Below, one piece after another: positions 52,040 to 61,011 of a stretch of DNA of 64,000 nt; the stretch's first letter is position 1, and each line of letters begins with the position of its first letter. The DNA lies in the NCBI GenBank assembly GCA_001515265.1, contig LNDB01000003.1:115966-179965 (forward strand), given 5' to 3'. The stretch is from Candidatus Dichloromethanomonas elyunquensis. GTDB lineage: Bacteria > Bacillota > Desulfitobacteriia > Desulfitobacteriales > Syntrophobotulaceae. A program made the position numbers and the translations under genes. Under the pieces are notes generated by a model, which saw only the letters and a program-made list of their open reading frames with translations, was not told where the DNA came from and did no database searches.

Positions 52040-52489
52040 TTAACCGACGGCCCCTTCCTTAACAGGCTCTGCCTCAGATGCATTGTGCGCATCTGCAAAT
52101 ACCTGTTGCCTAAAAGAATAATTTTCATCGCTGAGAATAATCTGAATTCCTTTATTCGTACGGAAATTCAGCAGAAGGGGGGCACGCAGATTCACGGTGG
52201 ACTTGGACATGTTGCTCAGGGATATAGTCATAATAGACCAGACATCCAGCTTGTCCCCCGTATCTATCCCCAGCAGCTCCATTTCATCCGGAGTCAGGTC
52301 AACTTCGGAAAGATACTCAGGGAAGAACATTTGGGACTGCAAAAGAACGAAGCTGATTTCCTGATTGTTAACAGCATCTAATTTCGCAAGCGGAGCCCCT
52401 TCCTCCAAACCAAAAAGGAAAGTTTTTTCTTCTTCAAACCCGGGTATTCCTTTGGAAAAAACAATCGTTTTCTTTTCCTGATTATTCAT
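52040..52489 (-). CDS. fliW: Flagellar assembly factor FliW (CsrA antagonist)
   Basis: FliW binds either flagellin or CsrA, and free flagellin frees CsrA to repress hag translation. The 149-residue protein has the family sequences SKGIPGFEEEKTFLF, LQSQMFFPEYL and VWSIMTISLSNMSKSTVNLRAPLLLNFRTN, then SFRQQVFA. Adjacent to csrA and upstream of hag as in Bacillus. Confidence 0.95.
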   Translation of the reverse strand: MNNQEKKTIVFSKGIPGFEEEKTFLFGLEEGAPLAKLDAVNNQEISFVLLQSQMFFPEYLSEVDLTPDEMELLGIDTGDKLDVWSIMTISLSNMSKSTVNLRAPLLLNFRTNKGIQIILSDENYSFRQQVFADAHNASEAEPVKEGAVG

Positions 52490-52525
52490 TGCAATCTCTC
52501 CTTCGTTTCAGCAGTTACTTTGCAA

Positions 52526-53086
52526 TTACTGACTGTGATCGAAAATCTGTCCCACAGCATCGATTTTTAAAAAAGGTTCTTTTACCATAAAACTTCGCAC
52601 CGAAGGGAATACAAAATTTTCAATAGAAACCTTACCGTAATTTAAGTTTAAATTAACCCCCCCAAGCTGTACCTTGGGTTTAACGGTCGCCGGTATATAG
52701 GTAATATTGATTGGAGAAAGTGATACTAACTCAATTTCAGAATCCTCCGGTTCCTGGGACTGAAAGACAATATCCCCTATAGATTGCCTTTTTTCAATAG
52801 CCCCAATCTGATCCGCAGTTTGGGTGTCCTTTTCCAGATTAGCGAGATATTCATCCTTCACCGTATTTGTAAAGGTACTGGCAACAAATGCAATATTCCC
52901 CAACCCCAGCGATTCCAGCATGGGAGTATAATCGATTTTCAGGTCGGGCGGAGTCGTCTCCAAACCGAGATCCGCCGGTACCTGTTTGATTTCCAAATTA
53001 GGTTTTATTTGTTTAAGCTGATATTGGGCATCATTGATTTTTAGCCCTATGCTGCCAAACTGCTGCGTGATCCGGAGATCGACCAA
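52526..53086 (-). CDS. DUF6470 family protein (YviE-like)
   Basis: The 186-residue protein has the features of the YviE family that lies between flgL and fliW in Bacillus: the start VDLRITQQFGSIGLKINDAQYQLKQIKPNLEI and the later VKPKVQLGGVNLNLNYGKVSIENFVFPSVR. Both halves are beta-rich repeats. It starts with TTG after GGAGGGG. Its role is unknown, but the conserved place argues for a role in filament or junction assembly. Confidence 0.8.
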   Translation of the reverse strand: MVDLRITQQFGSIGLKINDAQYQLKQIKPNLEIKQVPADLGLETTPPDLKIDYTPMLESLGLGNIAFVASTFTNTVKDEYLANLEKDTQTADQIGAIEKRQSIGDIVFQSQEPEDSEIELVSLSPINITYIPATVKPKVQLGGVNLNLNYGKVSIENFVFPSVRSFMVKEPFLKIDAVGQIFDHSQ

Positions 53087-53113
53087 AACGACCCCTCCCG
53101 ATTAATCTAAGTA

Positions 53114-54046
53114 TTACTGAATAAAATCGACCAGGGAAGGCTGAATAATTTGCGAGCCGACAGAAAGGGCCGCCCGGTAGACATTTTGAATGGTTTTGAA
53201 TTCCATAATGGTTTCGGCCATATCCGCATCCTGGATATCAGAAAGGTTCCCTTTCAAATTATTAATGCTGTTGTCCAATTGCTCCGAAATAACTTCCATT
53301 CTGTTTGTTTTAGCCCCTAGTTCGGATCGCAAAGCCAAAACATTATCAATTTGGGTATCTACCTCTTTAAGTGCTTCCTCGGTCTGAGCCTGATTCCCGT
53401 TATAAAGGGAAGCGCTTAATTTGTTCAGGGTGTTAAAAAATGAAGAACTCTGGGTTCCATCCCCGTTGTCTGTGATGCCGAAAAGTTTGGTCCCGTCAAC
53501 TGAGACCGGCATTTGAAGATTGGACCCCACTTCAAATTCAAATAGGGTACTGTTTCCGTTCCATTTAGTCAGGGCAGGAGGAGGGCTGGGAACCGGCTGC
53601 GCATATTTCTCCATAGGAGGAGTATCTACTAAAGTGCCGCTAAAAATGTATTTACTGCCTACCTGACTATTGGCAAGAACCTGAAACTGCTGAGTCAGCT
53701 GGTCGACTTCCTTAGCAATCTGAGCCCTGTCATTACTGGAATTGGATCCGTCAGCTCCCTGAACCGCCAGTTCCCTGACTCTCTGAAGCATAGACGTCAT
53801 ATTTCCCAGGATTCCTTCCGTGGTATCTAGATAGGCCTGTGCTTCACTGGCATTGGTTTTCCACTGTTCCATAGAAGCGACTGTGCTCTTTAACCTGAGA
53901 GAAATACTGATTTTGACAGGGTCATCAGACGGTTTGGTGATGGCTTCTCCTGTAGAAAGACGGGTTTGGATCGTATCCATTTTGTTATTGGCATATTGCA
54001 AATTTTTTAAAAGATTTTGTGTCAGCATATTATTGGTCACACGCAT
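53114..54046 (-). CDS. flgL: Flagellar hook-filament junction protein FlgL
   Basis: FlgL (310 residues) is the second junction protein, flagellin-like in its ends: MRVTNNMLTQNLLKNLQYANNKMDTIQTRLSTGEAITKPSDDPVKI and the C-terminal DIQDADMAETIMEFKTIQNVYRAALSVGSQIIQPSLVDF. It follows flgK by 12 bp. Confidence 0.94.
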   Translation of the reverse strand: MRVTNNMLTQNLLKNLQYANNKMDTIQTRLSTGEAITKPSDDPVKISISLRLKSTVASMEQWKTNASEAQAYLDTTEGILGNMTSMLQRVRELAVQGADGSNSSNDRAQIAKEVDQLTQQFQVLANSQVGSKYIFSGTLVDTPPMEKYAQPVPSPPPALTKWNGNSTLFEFEVGSNLQMPVSVDGTKLFGITDNGDGTQSSSFFNTLNKLSASLYNGNQAQTEEALKEVDTQIDNVLALRSELGAKTNRMEVISEQLDNSINNLKGNLSDIQDADMAETIMEFKTIQNVYRAALSVGSQIIQPSLVDFIQ

Positions 54047-54058
54047 AACTTATTCCTC

Positions 54059-56599
54059 CTACCTGGTTACACCCATCCCCAGAATTTTTTCATACATGCT
54101 GTCCAGCATAGTGACAATCCTGGCCGCAGCGCTGTAGCTTTTTTGGAATTTGACCAGATTGACCATTTCTTCATCTAAAGAAACCCCGGATGAAGATTCT
54201 CTTAGGTTGGTCATATGATTGACAAGAACGGATTGTCCTTCGCTCATCCTTTCGCTCTGTTGGACGTCCACGCCCATCTGGGCAATTGCCGCACTGTAAT
54301 AATCGCCGAAAGACGCGGCATTAACAGGTTTTGCACCGTTGGTTCCAAAAATATTGTTCGCTATTTGCGTGCTGATACTTCCCCAGCCCTGAGAAATAGC
54401 CGCGATAGCCAAAGCCACGCTTCCATCGCCTACAGAGATGGTATTGCTTTTTGAACCTGTTGCAATCCTGTCCAGGTCGTTCATAATAATGGAATTGACC
54501 GTAATGTTGGCGGCAGTGATTGCTGAACTGCTGCCTCCGGTAAAGAAATCGATCCCGTTCGCCTCTATTTTCAGTCCCTGGCCGGTATTATGGAGGGAAT
54601 TCACGGCGCTGGCGATCCCCTGAGCTAAAGTATCCATTTGATACCGGAACCCCTCAAGATAATCATCCCGTATTTCAATATTAGCCTGCAATTTACCCAT
54701 GTCGGTGCCCAGGTCCACCCACTTGCCGGCAACTTCAGTATCAAACCCCAACTTTGTCATACTGTCGGGACGGGTAAGGTCTATGGCGAAAGAATCTCCA
54801 TCTGCCAGACTCGCTGCAGCGGAAATGGTTATCGTAAGTCCTGCCACCGCTGTGGCATTGCTTCCATTATCTCCTGAAATTATCCCGGTGTTAGGAGGAG
54901 TATCGTTATCGGTTATCTTCCATCCCGAATTCACTCCCGTCGTTGTCGCCGCTGTCAGGCCCAACGCACTGCCTGATCCGGCAATTCCCGAAATTGCGAG
55001 GGTCGAAGCCGTTCCGCTATTGGTTGCTGTTGAAGTCAGAACCAGTTTGTTATTGGCATCGACACCAACTGTCAGTTTGCCGTTTAATCCCGGCTGGGCA
55101 TCAATCAGAGCTTGCAAATCATTGACTAATTCGGTACGTTCTGCAGAATCCGATAAATTATAAACGGCACTCCCGTTATTGGCCGAACCGGCAACATTAT
55201 TAACGAGAGTTGTTAGGTCAAGGGCTGCTGCACCCCCGCCGTCCACATTGAGCGAAATACTGCTGCCGGCCGCGGAAAAATCGATGATTCCGCTTAAAGC
55301 ACTGCCGGCCGTTGCCACAGCTTTGGTGGCAGCACTATAAGCGGCTGTCAGGGTATTTCCATCGCCGCTGTAAGTTCCGGTAACAGTAACGGTGGCCGTG
55401 CCCGTATTGCCGGCCTTGGCGCTTAAAGCGGCAGGATCGTTAAATATTCTCCCGGCACTTCCGGTAATTGCTTCAAAATCAATTAGAGAACCGGCACCTG
55501 CGGAACCCGAGGTGATTTCCAAATGACCGCCGTTATACGCGACAGTGACATCTGCCTCAGAGGATACGGCATTAATCTGAGTTGCTAAATTTGCAGCAAG
55601 ATCGTTCATGGTCTTACCGGCAGTTCCATCGTAAGTGCCTTTAATAGGAGATAGATCGACAACATAACTGTTTCCGTCAATATTCAGTTTGAGTGTATCC
55701 CCGTCATTAATGGTAATCGGGGTTCCGACAGCATTGCCCGCCTTAACCGCCGAACCCGAAACATCTGCCCACACCACGCGATTAAACCCATCGATACTCG
55801 GGGGTGGATCTTCCAGGTGCCTTACCGTTTGGTCATTGACCAAGACATTGTTGGGATCGGTATCATTACCGATAATCACTTTATAGATTCCAACACTCCT
55901 GTCCGAAAAGCCGGGATCTTGGGTTTCCACTACCCGGACCGGAACAATTTTAGATAATTCATCTACAAGAGCATCCCTTTGGTCCTTCAGATCATTGGGA
56001 TTGTCAAGTCCCACTTCCGCACGTTTGATTTGTGTATTTAACTCCTTGATTTGATCGGCTATGGTGTTAATTTGTTTTACCGTTACCGCAACACTGGCAT
56101 CCAAGTCATTCTGCAAATCCGTAATCTGCTGATTAATATTATGAAATGTATCTACAAGGGTCATCGCCCTCTCTCTAACGACTGAGCGTGCACCCATATT
56201 TTCAGGGTTTTTAGCTAATTCGCTCCAGGCATTCCAGAATTGGTCCATATCATCATGCAGACTGTATTCGGAAGGCTCATTCATGAGCCCCTCAATCATG
56301 GTCAAAGAATCCTGTTTGGCCGACCAATATTCATTTTTAGATGTTTCCCATCTGAACTGGCGGTCAATATAATAATCCCTGGCCCGAACAACATTATCCA
56401 TGGTCGAGCCTGTCCCGAGTGTCAATTCTTTGCCGGAAGCCTGAATACTTAAGGGAGTACTCGCCTGGATATTGGCCAGCTGCCGGGTATACCCTGCGGT
56501 GTTGGCATTGGAGATATTATGTCCCGTAACATCCAAGGCAGCTTGATACGTTGATAAGGCCCGCTGGGCGAGCTCCAACCCGAAGAATGTGGAGTACAT
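54059..56599 (-). CDS. flgK: Flagellar hook-associated protein FlgK, with a large inserted domain
   Basis: FlgK (846 residues) is the first junction protein. Ends are conserved: TYQAALDVTGHNISNANTAGYTRQ at the N terminus and LDEEMVNLVKFQKSYSAAARIVTMLDSMYEKIL at the C terminus, with YIDRQFRWETSKNEYWSAKQDSLTMIEGLMNEPSE. The B. subtilis protein has about 507 residues. The excess is a central region (about 290-620) very rich in Ala, Gly, Thr and Ser, including flagellin hook IN-like stretches such as GKTMNDLAANLATQINAVSSEADVTV. This exposed domain could form part of an enlarged junction surface. Confidence 0.94.
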   Translation of the reverse strand: MYSTFFGLELAQRALSTYQAALDVTGHNISNANTAGYTRQLANIQASTPLSIQASGKELTLGTGSTMDNVVRARDYYIDRQFRWETSKNEYWSAKQDSLTMIEGLMNEPSEYSLHDDMDQFWNAWSELAKNPENMGARSVVRERAMTLVDTFHNINQQITDLQNDLDASVAVTVKQINTIADQIKELNTQIKRAEVGLDNPNDLKDQRDALVDELSKIVPVRVVETQDPGFSDRSVGIYKVIIGNDTDPNNVLVNDQTVRHLEDPPPSIDGFNRVVWADVSGSAVKAGNAVGTPITINDGDTLKLNIDGNSYVVDLSPIKGTYDGTAGKTMNDLAANLATQINAVSSEADVTVAYNGGHLEITSGSAGAGSLIDFEAITGSAGRIFNDPAALSAKAGNTGTATVTVTGTYSGDGNTLTAAYSAATKAVATAGSALSGIIDFSAAGSSISLNVDGGGAAALDLTTLVNNVAGSANNGSAVYNLSDSAERTELVNDLQALIDAQPGLNGKLTVGVDANNKLVLTSTATNSGTASTLAISGIAGSGSALGLTAATTTGVNSGWKITDNDTPPNTGIISGDNGSNATAVAGLTITISAAASLADGDSFAIDLTRPDSMTKLGFDTEVAGKWVDLGTDMGKLQANIEIRDDYLEGFRYQMDTLAQGIASAVNSLHNTGQGLKIEANGIDFFTGGSSSAITAANITVNSIIMNDLDRIATGSKSNTISVGDGSVALAIAAISQGWGSISTQIANNIFGTNGAKPVNAASFGDYYSAAIAQMGVDVQQSERMSEGQSVLVNHMTNLRESSSGVSLDEEMVNLVKFQKSYSAAARIVTMLDSMYEKILGMGVTR

Positions 56600-56708
56600 A
56601 TCCCGTTCTCCTCTACCCGTTTATTCATGAAAAAAGTCTGTGTATCCTATTAATCGTCCATTTTGAAAAAACCTTGAGTATTTTCCACCTATACAATTAC
56701 AATTGTTA

Positions 56709-57197
56709 TTAAACACTTTTATCAATCAAGCTGACCTTGGTGTTCTTATCGTTTTTTCCCGCTTTCTCCACGGGATTGGAATAGGTATTATGCCTCTCGC
56801 TGGTAAGGAATTGAATCGTAAAATTGATCAAATTAACCGCATTCTCCAGGAGTTTTGTATTTGTTTCATGCAAGTCTTTGAGTTGATTAATTTGGTTCTC
56901 AAGTTCTTTGCGAACCGTTTGAAGTGTTGGATAACGCTCCCCAAGTTCAGCGAGCGTAATCTCCTCTACCCGCTTACCGATTTCTTTACCAAAAAATTCT
57001 GCCCAGCGAAGTCTTTCCTCTTCCAGACGGCTGACTTCGAGCAGAATTTTTTCTTCCTGAGCGGTTATCGTTTCGATATCCTGAATCTTATTTTCAATCA
57101 GAGCCTTTTGCTTGTCCTTTTCCAAACAGGTAATTTCCCGGTAACATTCTATTTGCTTTGTTAAGTTGTTTTCAAAATTAATCAGTATTTCAGCCAC
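56709..57197 (-). CDS. flgN: FlgN family export chaperone
   Basis: FlgN chaperones FlgK and FlgL. The 162-residue product is helical, with EILINFENNLTKQIECYREITCLEKDKQKALIENKIQDIE and a tail with NAVNLINFTIQFLT, family features. It lies between flgM and flgK, its client. The GGATT-rich end overlaps nothing. Gap to flgK is 109 bp. Confidence 0.85.
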   Translation of the reverse strand: MAEILINFENNLTKQIECYREITCLEKDKQKALIENKIQDIETITAQEEKILLEVSRLEEERLRWAEFFGKEIGKRVEEITLAELGERYPTLQTVRKELENQINQLKDLHETNTKLLENAVNLINFTIQFLTSERHNTYSNPVEKAGKNDKNTKVSLIDKSV

Positions 57198-57482
57198 CTA
57201 TTTTCCCCCTATCTCTTCCCGGGACAGTATGCCGGCAGCAATGGACTCTGCATCAATGCTAAATTCACCGCGGTTGATCAGGTCGGAAAACTCTTTCACC
57301 TTATCTTCCCGGATATCGGGAAGTTCTTTTACTTTTTGAACGAGATTCTGAAAAACTTGCGCGTTTTCAGAAACGGCCAACTTATCCTGGTCGGAAATCT
57401 TTTGACTTTTATTAACCTGAGACACTCTGGCAGCAGCCTGAACACTTCCCACAGGAGAAATTGACGTACCGTCTATTTTCAT
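57198..57482 (-). CDS. flgM: Anti-sigma-28 factor FlgM
   Basis: FlgM binds SigD until the hook is complete and is then exported. From the ATG at 57482 (GGTGA site) it has 94 residues, MKIDGTSISPVGSVQAA, a mostly disordered N terminus, and the SigD-binding C terminus with VKEFSDLINRGEFSIDAESIAAGILSRE. It is the first gene of the junction and filament unit. It lies next to flgN with no gap. Confidence 0.92.
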   Translation of the reverse strand: MKIDGTSISPVGSVQAAARVSQVNKSQKISDQDKLAVSENAQVFQNLVQKVKELPDIREDKVKEFSDLINRGEFSIDAESIAAGILSREEIGGK

Positions 57483-57833
57483 GATAATCACCAGCCTGAT
57501 CAAATATTGAATAAAATTCTTTTCAAATCTTTTATCGTTAAAATAAAAAACAGCCTGAATAAGAATAACCGTTGATTATATTTAGAATACAATCAATATC
57601 TTCATTATTCTTTAAAATGCTAATGATATTATCTAAAACCAAATTATCTTAAGGAAATTCGTATGTAAAAATTTACTCTATTATAACAAATTTCCTGTAT
57701 AATAGGGCATGTATTGCGTTTTAAGAAACAAATATAAAAGCTTTAAACAAAATTGTATAAAAATTCCTAAGAAAAAACAAAATTTTTACGTTATTAATAT
57801 ATATGGGGCTACAAACAGGAGGAGATACTTTAC
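57483..57833. other. Divergent intergenic region between flgM and motA
   Basis: Very AT-rich, 351 bp, with no reading frame that I would call. It must hold the flgM promoter (minus) and the motAB promoter (plus). TATAAT at 57698-57703 on the plus strand has no convincing -35, and an ACGATAA on the minus strand near 57535 lacks a TAAA partner. The motA ribosome binding site AGGAGGAG is clear. Confidence 0.6.
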
Positions 57834-58610
57834 ATGGATATAACCACCATCTTAGGTATTGTTTTGGGATTTGCCGGTATTATTGCTGGATTTTTGCTGG
57901 AGGGAGGTCATCTTGGGTCTTTAGCGGCATTGTCCCCCGTTTTAATCGTAATTTTAGGGACAATGGGCGCTACAGTGGTCGGTATCCCCTTAAATGAATT
58001 AAAGAAACTTCCCCAATGGTTCAAAATCGCCTTTGCAAATCAGTCCTTCGGTGTAGAAAAGGCTTACTATACACTGGTGCGTTTTGCCGAAAAAGCACGT
58101 CAGGAAGGATTACTAAGCCTGGAACAGGAATTGGAAACGATTGAAGATAAATTTACCAGACAAGGTATGCAGTTAGTCATTGACGGGACTGATCCGGAAA
58201 TCACGAGGAACATTCTGGAATCGAATATCGCGGTATTGGAAAACAGGCATAAAATCGGCATCGGCTTCTTTGAAGCGGCCGGAGGTTACAGCCCGACCCT
58301 CGGGATTATCGGAACAGTTATGGGGTTGGTCCACGTCCTTGGAAACATGACCGACCCGGAATCCCTTTCCTCCTCTATCGCGGCTGCCTTTATTGCAACC
58401 CTTTACGGTGTATGTTTGGCGAACTTGGTCTATCTTCCCCTCGCTGCAAAGCTTAAAATCAAAAATCAAATAGAAGTTCAGACCATGGAGATGATCCTGG
58501 ACGGAATTATCTCCATTCAGTCCGGAGAAAACCCGTCCATCCTAAAAGAAAAACTAAAGACCCACCTTGGTTATATTCCCGAAAGCAAGACTCCCGAAGA
58601 ATTAGTATAA
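57834..58610 (+). CDS. motA: Flagellar motor stator protein MotA
   Basis: MotA (258 residues) forms the ring of the proton- or sodium-driven stator. Four membrane helices are visible (ILGIVLGFAGIIAGFLLEGG at the start). The cytosolic loop has RFAEKARQEGLLSLEQE and its charged residues, and the later motif IGFFEAAGGYSPTLGIIGTVMGLVHVLGNM is typical. It is followed after 12 bp by motB. Confidence 0.95.
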   Translation: MDITTILGIVLGFAGIIAGFLLEGGHLGSLAALSPVLIVILGTMGATVVGIPLNELKKLPQWFKIAFANQSFGVEKAYYTLVRFAEKARQEGLLSLEQELETIEDKFTRQGMQLVIDGTDPEITRNILESNIAVLENRHKIGIGFFEAAGGYSPTLGIIGTVMGLVHVLGNMTDPESLSSSIAAAFIATLYGVCLANLVYLPLAAKLKIKNQIEVQTMEMILDGIISIQSGENPSILKEKLKTHLGYIPESKTPEELV

Positions 58611-58622
58611 AGCGGTGATAAA

Positions 58623-59450
58623 ATGGCCAGAAAGCACAAAGAGGAGAGCCACGCCAATCATGAGCGTTGGTTGATTACGTACTCCGACCTGATTACGTTA
58701 TTAATGATCTTCTTTATTATCATGTATTCTATGAGCCAGGTGGACGCCGCCAAATTCAGAGCGGTAGCCGACTCCTTGAATGTGACACTCGGGGGCGGAA
58801 CACCTTCTAAAGTTGACCTTGCCACTTCCTCATCCGGGCCTTCTTTCATTGACAGCGGGAGTAATTCTCAGGTTCCGGGACAAAGCAGCAAACCTCCTGT
58901 GATCACCCAAATGAATCCGGAAAATACGCCCAGCGAGGGCAGCGGTCAAAATGACCTCGAAACGCTTACTATTGAAGGAATCAAAACCAAATTAGACCAG
59001 TTTGCGGCGGAAAACAACATTCAAACCAAGCTCGTCTCCTCCATAGAAGAAAGGGGCCTTGTTGTCAGTATTCAGGATACCCTGCTTTTTGCCAGCGGTT
59101 CTGCCGATATAACATCTGCCGCCCAGAACATTCTCAAGAAAATCAGCACTGTTCTAAAAGCTTCCCCCAACTATATTAAAGTGGAGGGTCATACGGATAA
59201 CCTTCCGATCCATACTGCTCAATTCCCGAGCAATTGGGAATTATCCGTCCTGCGTGCCACCAATGTTCTTCAGATCCTGGGCACTGAAGGCGGAATCGAT
59301 TCACAAAGACTATCGGCAACAGGTTACGGTGAATACCGTCCTGTCGCTGACAACAAAACAGAAGCCGGCAGGGCAGCCAATAGAAGAGTGGACCTTGTTA
59401 TCCTGCGTTCCAAATATGAATTGGTTGAACCGGGCAGCTCTTCTCCATAA
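58623..59450 (+). CDS. motB: Flagellar motor stator protein MotB
   Basis: MotB (275 residues) anchors the stator to peptidoglycan. The N-terminal helix carries the ion-binding Asp in RWLITYSDLITLLMIFFIIMYSMS. A Ser/Gly/Pro/Gln-rich plug region follows and then an OmpA-like domain with VEGHTDNLPIH, SNWELSVLRATNVLQIL and EAGRAANRRVDLVILR. The Tyr-Ser-Asp surroundings fit a proton motor, but this is not certain. The end lies 28 bp from the convergent peptidase gene. Confidence 0.95.
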   Translation: MARKHKEESHANHERWLITYSDLITLLMIFFIIMYSMSQVDAAKFRAVADSLNVTLGGGTPSKVDLATSSSGPSFIDSGSNSQVPGQSSKPPVITQMNPENTPSEGSGQNDLETLTIEGIKTKLDQFAAENNIQTKLVSSIEERGLVVSIQDTLLFASGSADITSAAQNILKKISTVLKASPNYIKVEGHTDNLPIHTAQFPSNWELSVLRATNVLQILGTEGGIDSQRLSATGYGEYRPVADNKTEAGRAANRRVDLVILRSKYELVEPGSSSP

Positions 59451-59478
59451 GTTGAAACGATGTCTGTTTTCGATTGAG

Positions 59479-60519
59479 TTAATACGCCATTTCCTTAATA
59501 AGATCATAAAGAATGTTACAGGCTGTTTCCAGTTTTTCCTCATTAATTAACGACATATCATCTTCGGGCGTATGGTTTTTGGCTAACCACTCTTTGCTCA
59601 GTATGGTTACCGCAGGCACCCCCGTTCCGGCAAACGAAATTTGATCACTGTTGTATCCTTGTCCCGCAGTGCTTTCAATTTCGGCCCCATTTTTTTGTAC
59701 CGCTTTTTTAACACTATTAATTAAAGGACTATCTCCAGTTGACCACAGAATAAAGTCCTTTTTTTCACCGTTACCTACCGTATCATAGTTGATGACCGCT
59801 TTGACCTGGGAAAGAGGAATTGTAGGTTTTTTGACGAAATATTGAGAACCAAGAAACCCCATCTCTTCAGCTCCCCAAAAGGCCGCTACAATATTGATCC
59901 TAGGACGGGTTCCTGTGCCGGATTCTTTTACCAGGCGCCGCATTACTTCAAGTACGCAGCCAACACCCGAAGCATTGTCATTGGCGCCGGGACATAATTT
60001 TCCGTTATAAATGCCCAGATGATCAAAATGAGCTGAAATGATGACGGTTCCCTCCGGGCTTTTCCCTGTTAAACCTGCCAGAATATTGGCGGCAGGCATC
60101 CGTAAACTGTCTGATACATCTGGCCGAAAAAGGGCTCTGCCATTAATCACCCGTTCTTCCATAAAGGGAATAGAAAACGTCTGCCATTCCCGGTCATCCC
60201 CGAAAGCTTTAAGATGGAGAGCTTCCAATTGTTCCTGAAGATAGACCAAAGCCTTGGTTTCCCCGGCTGTACCCGCCCTTCTCCCCTGCATGTCGGCGCT
60301 GCTTAAAATGCGGATATCATCTATCGCTTTTCTGGCAAATACCTCCGGTGAAGGTTTTGGGAGATTTTGCCCGGCTTCGGCAGGAAGAAGAATCTTAGCC
60401 GGGGGTTCCCCCAGCAAATAGGCAACCTTCTGCCCGAAGTATTTTGGCAGGATCGTCCAAGGCAGGATAAAAGCCACTGTTCCGGCAAGTATTTTGAAAA
60501 AAGTCCGGCGTGATTTCAT
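59479..60519 (-). CDS. M28-family zinc aminopeptidase with Tat signal
   Basis: The 346-residue protein is an M28 (aminopeptidase S/Y-like) metallopeptidase. Zinc ligands are seen in VIISAHFDHLG, CPGANDNASGVGCVLEVMRRL, FWGAEEMGFLGSQYF, AVINYDTVG and NHTPEDD. The N terminus MKSRRTFFKILAG followed by a hydrophobic helix matches a twin-arginine signal (SRRxFxK), so export in folded form is inferred. It stands on the opposite strand inside the motAB-yaaR-cheR run, suggesting an insertion in that motility segment. Only 33 bp separate its start from the divergent yaaR start. Confidence 0.87.
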   Translation of the reverse strand: MKSRRTFFKILAGTVAFILPWTILPKYFGQKVAYLLGEPPAKILLPAEAGQNLPKPSPEVFARKAIDDIRILSSADMQGRRAGTAGETKALVYLQEQLEALHLKAFGDDREWQTFSIPFMEERVINGRALFRPDVSDSLRMPAANILAGLTGKSPEGTVIISAHFDHLGIYNGKLCPGANDNASGVGCVLEVMRRLVKESGTGTRPRINIVAAFWGAEEMGFLGSQYFVKKPTIPLSQVKAVINYDTVGNGEKKDFILWSTGDSPLINSVKKAVQKNGAEIESTAGQGYNSDQISFAGTGVPAVTILSKEWLAKNHTPEDDMSLINEEKLETACNILYDLIKEMAY

Positions 60520-60552
60520 GATGTTTTGATTTTCCTTTCGGGAGGAGTATCT

Positions 60553-60993
60553 ATGTCATTAAGGGTAAACAACTCCAGCCAGTCCAAAACCGTAAACGTT
60601 AGCCTTCAATCAAGCATCGGAAAAAAAAATTCTGAGTTTAGCAATATTTTATCACATACCGGCAGTCTGCAAAGCCAGGAACTGGAATTTTTTCTGACCC
60701 GTCTTGACCAGCAGGGCAAAAAGCTATCGGAAACCATGTCGGTACATGATCTGATCGAATTCAAGAATATCGTAAAACGTTTCCTGAAATCTACTTTGGG
60801 AAAAAGCAGAAACATGCAGGAAGAAACGGTCTGGGACTATCGCGGTCAGCCGAAAGTCATGGCAAGGGTCACCCAAATAGACCGGGTGCTTGAAGCGCTG
60901 GGTGAACAAGTACTTTCTTCTCAGGCAGAACCCATGAAAATACTGGCAAAGATAGATGAAATTAAGGGACTTATCATTGATTTATTTACATAG
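60553..60993 (+). CDS. YaaR family protein (DUF327)
   Basis: This 146-residue protein is of the DUF327/YaaR family: LEFFLTRLDQQGKKLSETMSVHDLIEFKNIVKRFLKSTLG and RVTQIDRVLEALGEQVLS. The function is unknown. The ATG at 60553 follows GGGAGGAG. A position near flagellar genes is known in related Clostridia, and cheR follows it 18 bp later on the same strand. Confidence 0.82.
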   Translation: MSLRVNNSSQSKTVNVSLQSSIGKKNSEFSNILSHTGSLQSQELEFFLTRLDQQGKKLSETMSVHDLIEFKNIVKRFLKSTLGKSRNMQEETVWDYRGQPKVMARVTQIDRVLEALGEQVLSSQAEPMKILAKIDEIKGLIIDLFT

Positions 60994-61011
60994 AATTAGG
61001 GGGGAGTGGAC

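Noticed and set aside
57660..57710. A motA promoter from the TATAAT at 57698-57703
   Set aside because: No acceptable -35 box at 16-18 bp; kept only as a comment.
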